From: an uncultured Cytophagales bacterium | GTDB lineage: Bacteria; Bacteroidota; Bacteroidia; Cytophagales; UBA9547 | NCBI GenBank assembly: GCA_945957555.1 | Contig: CAMFLX010000040.1 | Span: forward strand, 1-33,902 | Direction: 5' to 3' | DNA: 33,902 nucleotides | Made by a program: the position numbers and the translations under genes | Part shown: piece by piece, positions 33,079-33,902 of the stretch | Layout of the letters: every line of letters begins with the position of its first letter | How positions within the stretch are numbered: position 1 is the first letter of the stretch | Notes under the pieces: model-generated | The model's database searches: none | Told to the model about the DNA's origin: nothing | What the model saw: the letters and a program-made list of their open reading frames with translations, nothing else

Positions 33079-33187
33079 TTATTCCACATACAATTATGGA
33101 ATATTTTTAATCAATTGCAAAGGGTAGGGGGTGGGAGAGAAGAATAATATAATAGCGATGCAATCGTCTATCTCATTCATTGGCATC
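33079..33187. repeat. Interspersed ~110-bp repeat, copy 3
   Basis: Nearly identical to copy 1 in the 44-bp core (CATACAATTATGGAATATT ... CAAAGGGTAGGGG), then diverging, then GCGATGCAATCG and CTCATTCAT. It lies upstream of the 33030 lipoprotein start in the same orientation as copies 1 and 2. Confidence 0.8.
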
Positions 33188-33827
33188 TTAAGCTAATAAC
33201 AGAGACAGGTTTTATTTAAAGAAATCATGTTTGAGAACTCCCGATATACTAGAACAACATTGAAACACTCTCTCAATTAAACTTATGGATTTGGTCTTCA
33301 GAACATATCGGAACAGTATTCTTTAAATCATGGTTTGCAATGCTCTCTTACTTTTTTTGCTTGCCGCTGAAAGCCAACTGCAAGATCCCGCCCTGCATGA
33401 CTCGCTCAAAAGCTCTCGCTTTTGCCGTGTGGACGACCACGCACGCTGAAGCGTTGGTTAAGTCCAAAAATTGGTTATTGTGCTCCTAAAAGAAGATCGG
33501 CCACAAGAAACATAATTAGAGCTCGTTTACATGTGTATGAAGGCACTGATTCCGCAGGGCATTCAAGAAAATGCGAGGGCTTCGTGTGTGGGTAGCCAAC
33601 AAATCCTTGTGTTTGAGGGCGAGGCACGAGACCGAGTTTCAAGGATTTGGGCGAGTGTGCGGTAAGGAAGCCCCGCAGATTTTCTTGTGGCCTTGACTTT
33701 TTTGCTACTTTTTGTGTCAGAGACAAAAAGTAGGCCCCTGCGGCAGCGGCTAGGTACGACAAGAACTATAACAATACATGCTTTCGAAGAAAGAATCCAT
33801 TATGGGTTCCATAAATAAGAAAATCAT
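33188..33827. other. About 640 bp without a convincing gene
   Basis: No frame looks protein-like; the 95-residue frame at 33475-33762 (minus) covers a structured repeat and has no domain. The left part is AT-rich with an inverted repeat (ATTTAAAGAA 33214-33223 / TTCTTTAAAT 33319-33328, with CCGATAT / ATATCGG nested inside). From about 33370 the base composition rises sharply in G+C, suggesting different origin. The structured element at 33552-33743 is listed separately. Confidence 0.6.
33552..33743. repeat. Nested inverted-repeat element (~190 bp)
   Basis: Four nested inverted-repeat pairs: CCGCAGGGC (33552-33560) / GCCCCTGCGG (33734-33743); CAAGAAAAT (33564-33572) / ATTTTCTTG (33679-33687); GGGCTTC (33577-33583) / GAAGCCC (33667-33673); CAAATCCTTG (33600-33609) / CAAGGATTTG (33640-33649). 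The right side also holds a perfect 10-bp hairpin (TACTTTTTGT / ACAAAAAGTA, 33706-33732). All are ordered so that one long folded RNA or cruciform can form. It could be an interspersed repeat, a mobile-element remnant or a structured RNA. Confidence 0.65.
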
Positions 33828-33830
33828 ATG

Positions 33831-33902
33831 ATTATATGCAATACCTACGGGAATATTGGATCAAATGGAGCGATTATATGCAATACCTTCGGGAATATTG
33901 GA
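33831..33902. repeat. 42-bp tandem repeat cut by the window end
   Basis: ATTATATGCAATACCTACGG plus GAATATTGGA (33831-33860) recurs at 33873-33902 with one substitution, spaced by 12 bp (TCAAATGGAGCG). The period of 42 bp is a multiple of three, and two plus-strand frames stay open, one with ATG at 33828. It may be the start of a repetitive coding or non-coding array outside the window. Confidence 0.7.

Noticed and set aside
29667..33187. Integron attC sites as an explanation for the three repeats
   Set aside because: The repeat ends are not inverted repeats of each other and I find no convincing GTTRRRY/RYYYAAC core pairs or integrase, although placement after stop codons resembles cassettes.
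33475..33762. 95-residue minus-strand frame
   Set aside because: It overlaps the nested inverted repeats, is rich in Pro/Ser/Lys without a domain, and looks like translation of a repeat element rather than a gene.
33831..33902. CRISPR array
   Set aside because: The 30-bp units are spaced by only 12 bp, far too short for spacers, and no cas gene is present.

Overview
The window looks like a chromosomal segment of a Bacteroidota member (Sphingobacteriia/Chitinophagia/Cytophagia-like; genus cannot be told). Evidence: AT-rich DNA, a three-gene type-B succinate dehydrogenase, a DUF5723 outer-membrane barrel, a PD40/OmpA protein, a protein with a type IX secretion (T9SS) C-terminal tail, a TonB receptor with an N-terminal carboxypeptidase-like domain, the zinc-less form of ribosomal protein L31, LytS/LytTR signalling, and promoters of the Bacteroidota TTG-N20-TAnnTTTG type.

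Layout. 1-362: 5' part of a secreted VWA-domain protein (minus strand), back to back with a voltage-gated K+ channel (384-1121). 1173-6433: cell-envelope operon of lipoprotein, DUF5723 barrel and PD40/OmpA protein. 6529-10074: gcvT, comB (2-phosphosulfolactate phosphatase), a DUF502 membrane protein and thiL. 10192-11768: rpmE2, then sufE, a DUF59 SUF-associated gene and a bacilliredoxin (Fe-S and thiol chemistry). 11831-12555: a CarboxypepD_reg-like protein split in two frames at an A_AAA_AAC heptamer. 12556-13035: no gene, but a cluster of strong hairpins. 13087-16535: sdhCAB with a good promoter. 16767-19292: MORN/YwqK-repeat protein, thioredoxin, DoxX-like protein. 19350-22019: SPFH lipoprotein, TMEM175-type channel and an S33 aminopeptidase lipoprotein. 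22044-22180: MITE-like inverted-repeat element. 22203-25299: TonB receptor and a small membrane-anchored partner. 25515-28192: LytS-type kinase, LytTR regulator, fatty acyl desaturase.

28275-33902 is accessory DNA. Three diverged copies of a repeat of about 110 bp, all in one orientation, separate minus-strand modules: a T9SS-sorted TIM-barrel protein; a tight three-gene operon of GHKL ATPase, STAS-like DUF4325 protein and PIN nuclease; and a pair of unrecognised genes (a lipoprotein and a cytoplasmic protein). In gene sense the repeat core carries a sequence resembling the Bacteroidota -7 promoter element. Beyond the third copy lie about 700 bp without a convincing gene, including a nested inverted-repeat structure of about 190 bp and the start of a 42-bp tandem repeat cut by the window edge.

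The most promising undescribed system is the ATPase/STAS-like/PIN trio (31542-29803). It has the parts of a partner-switching module joined to a predicted RNase, sits in what looks like a repeat-bounded cassette, and has an 18-bp perfect hairpin in its presumed leader.
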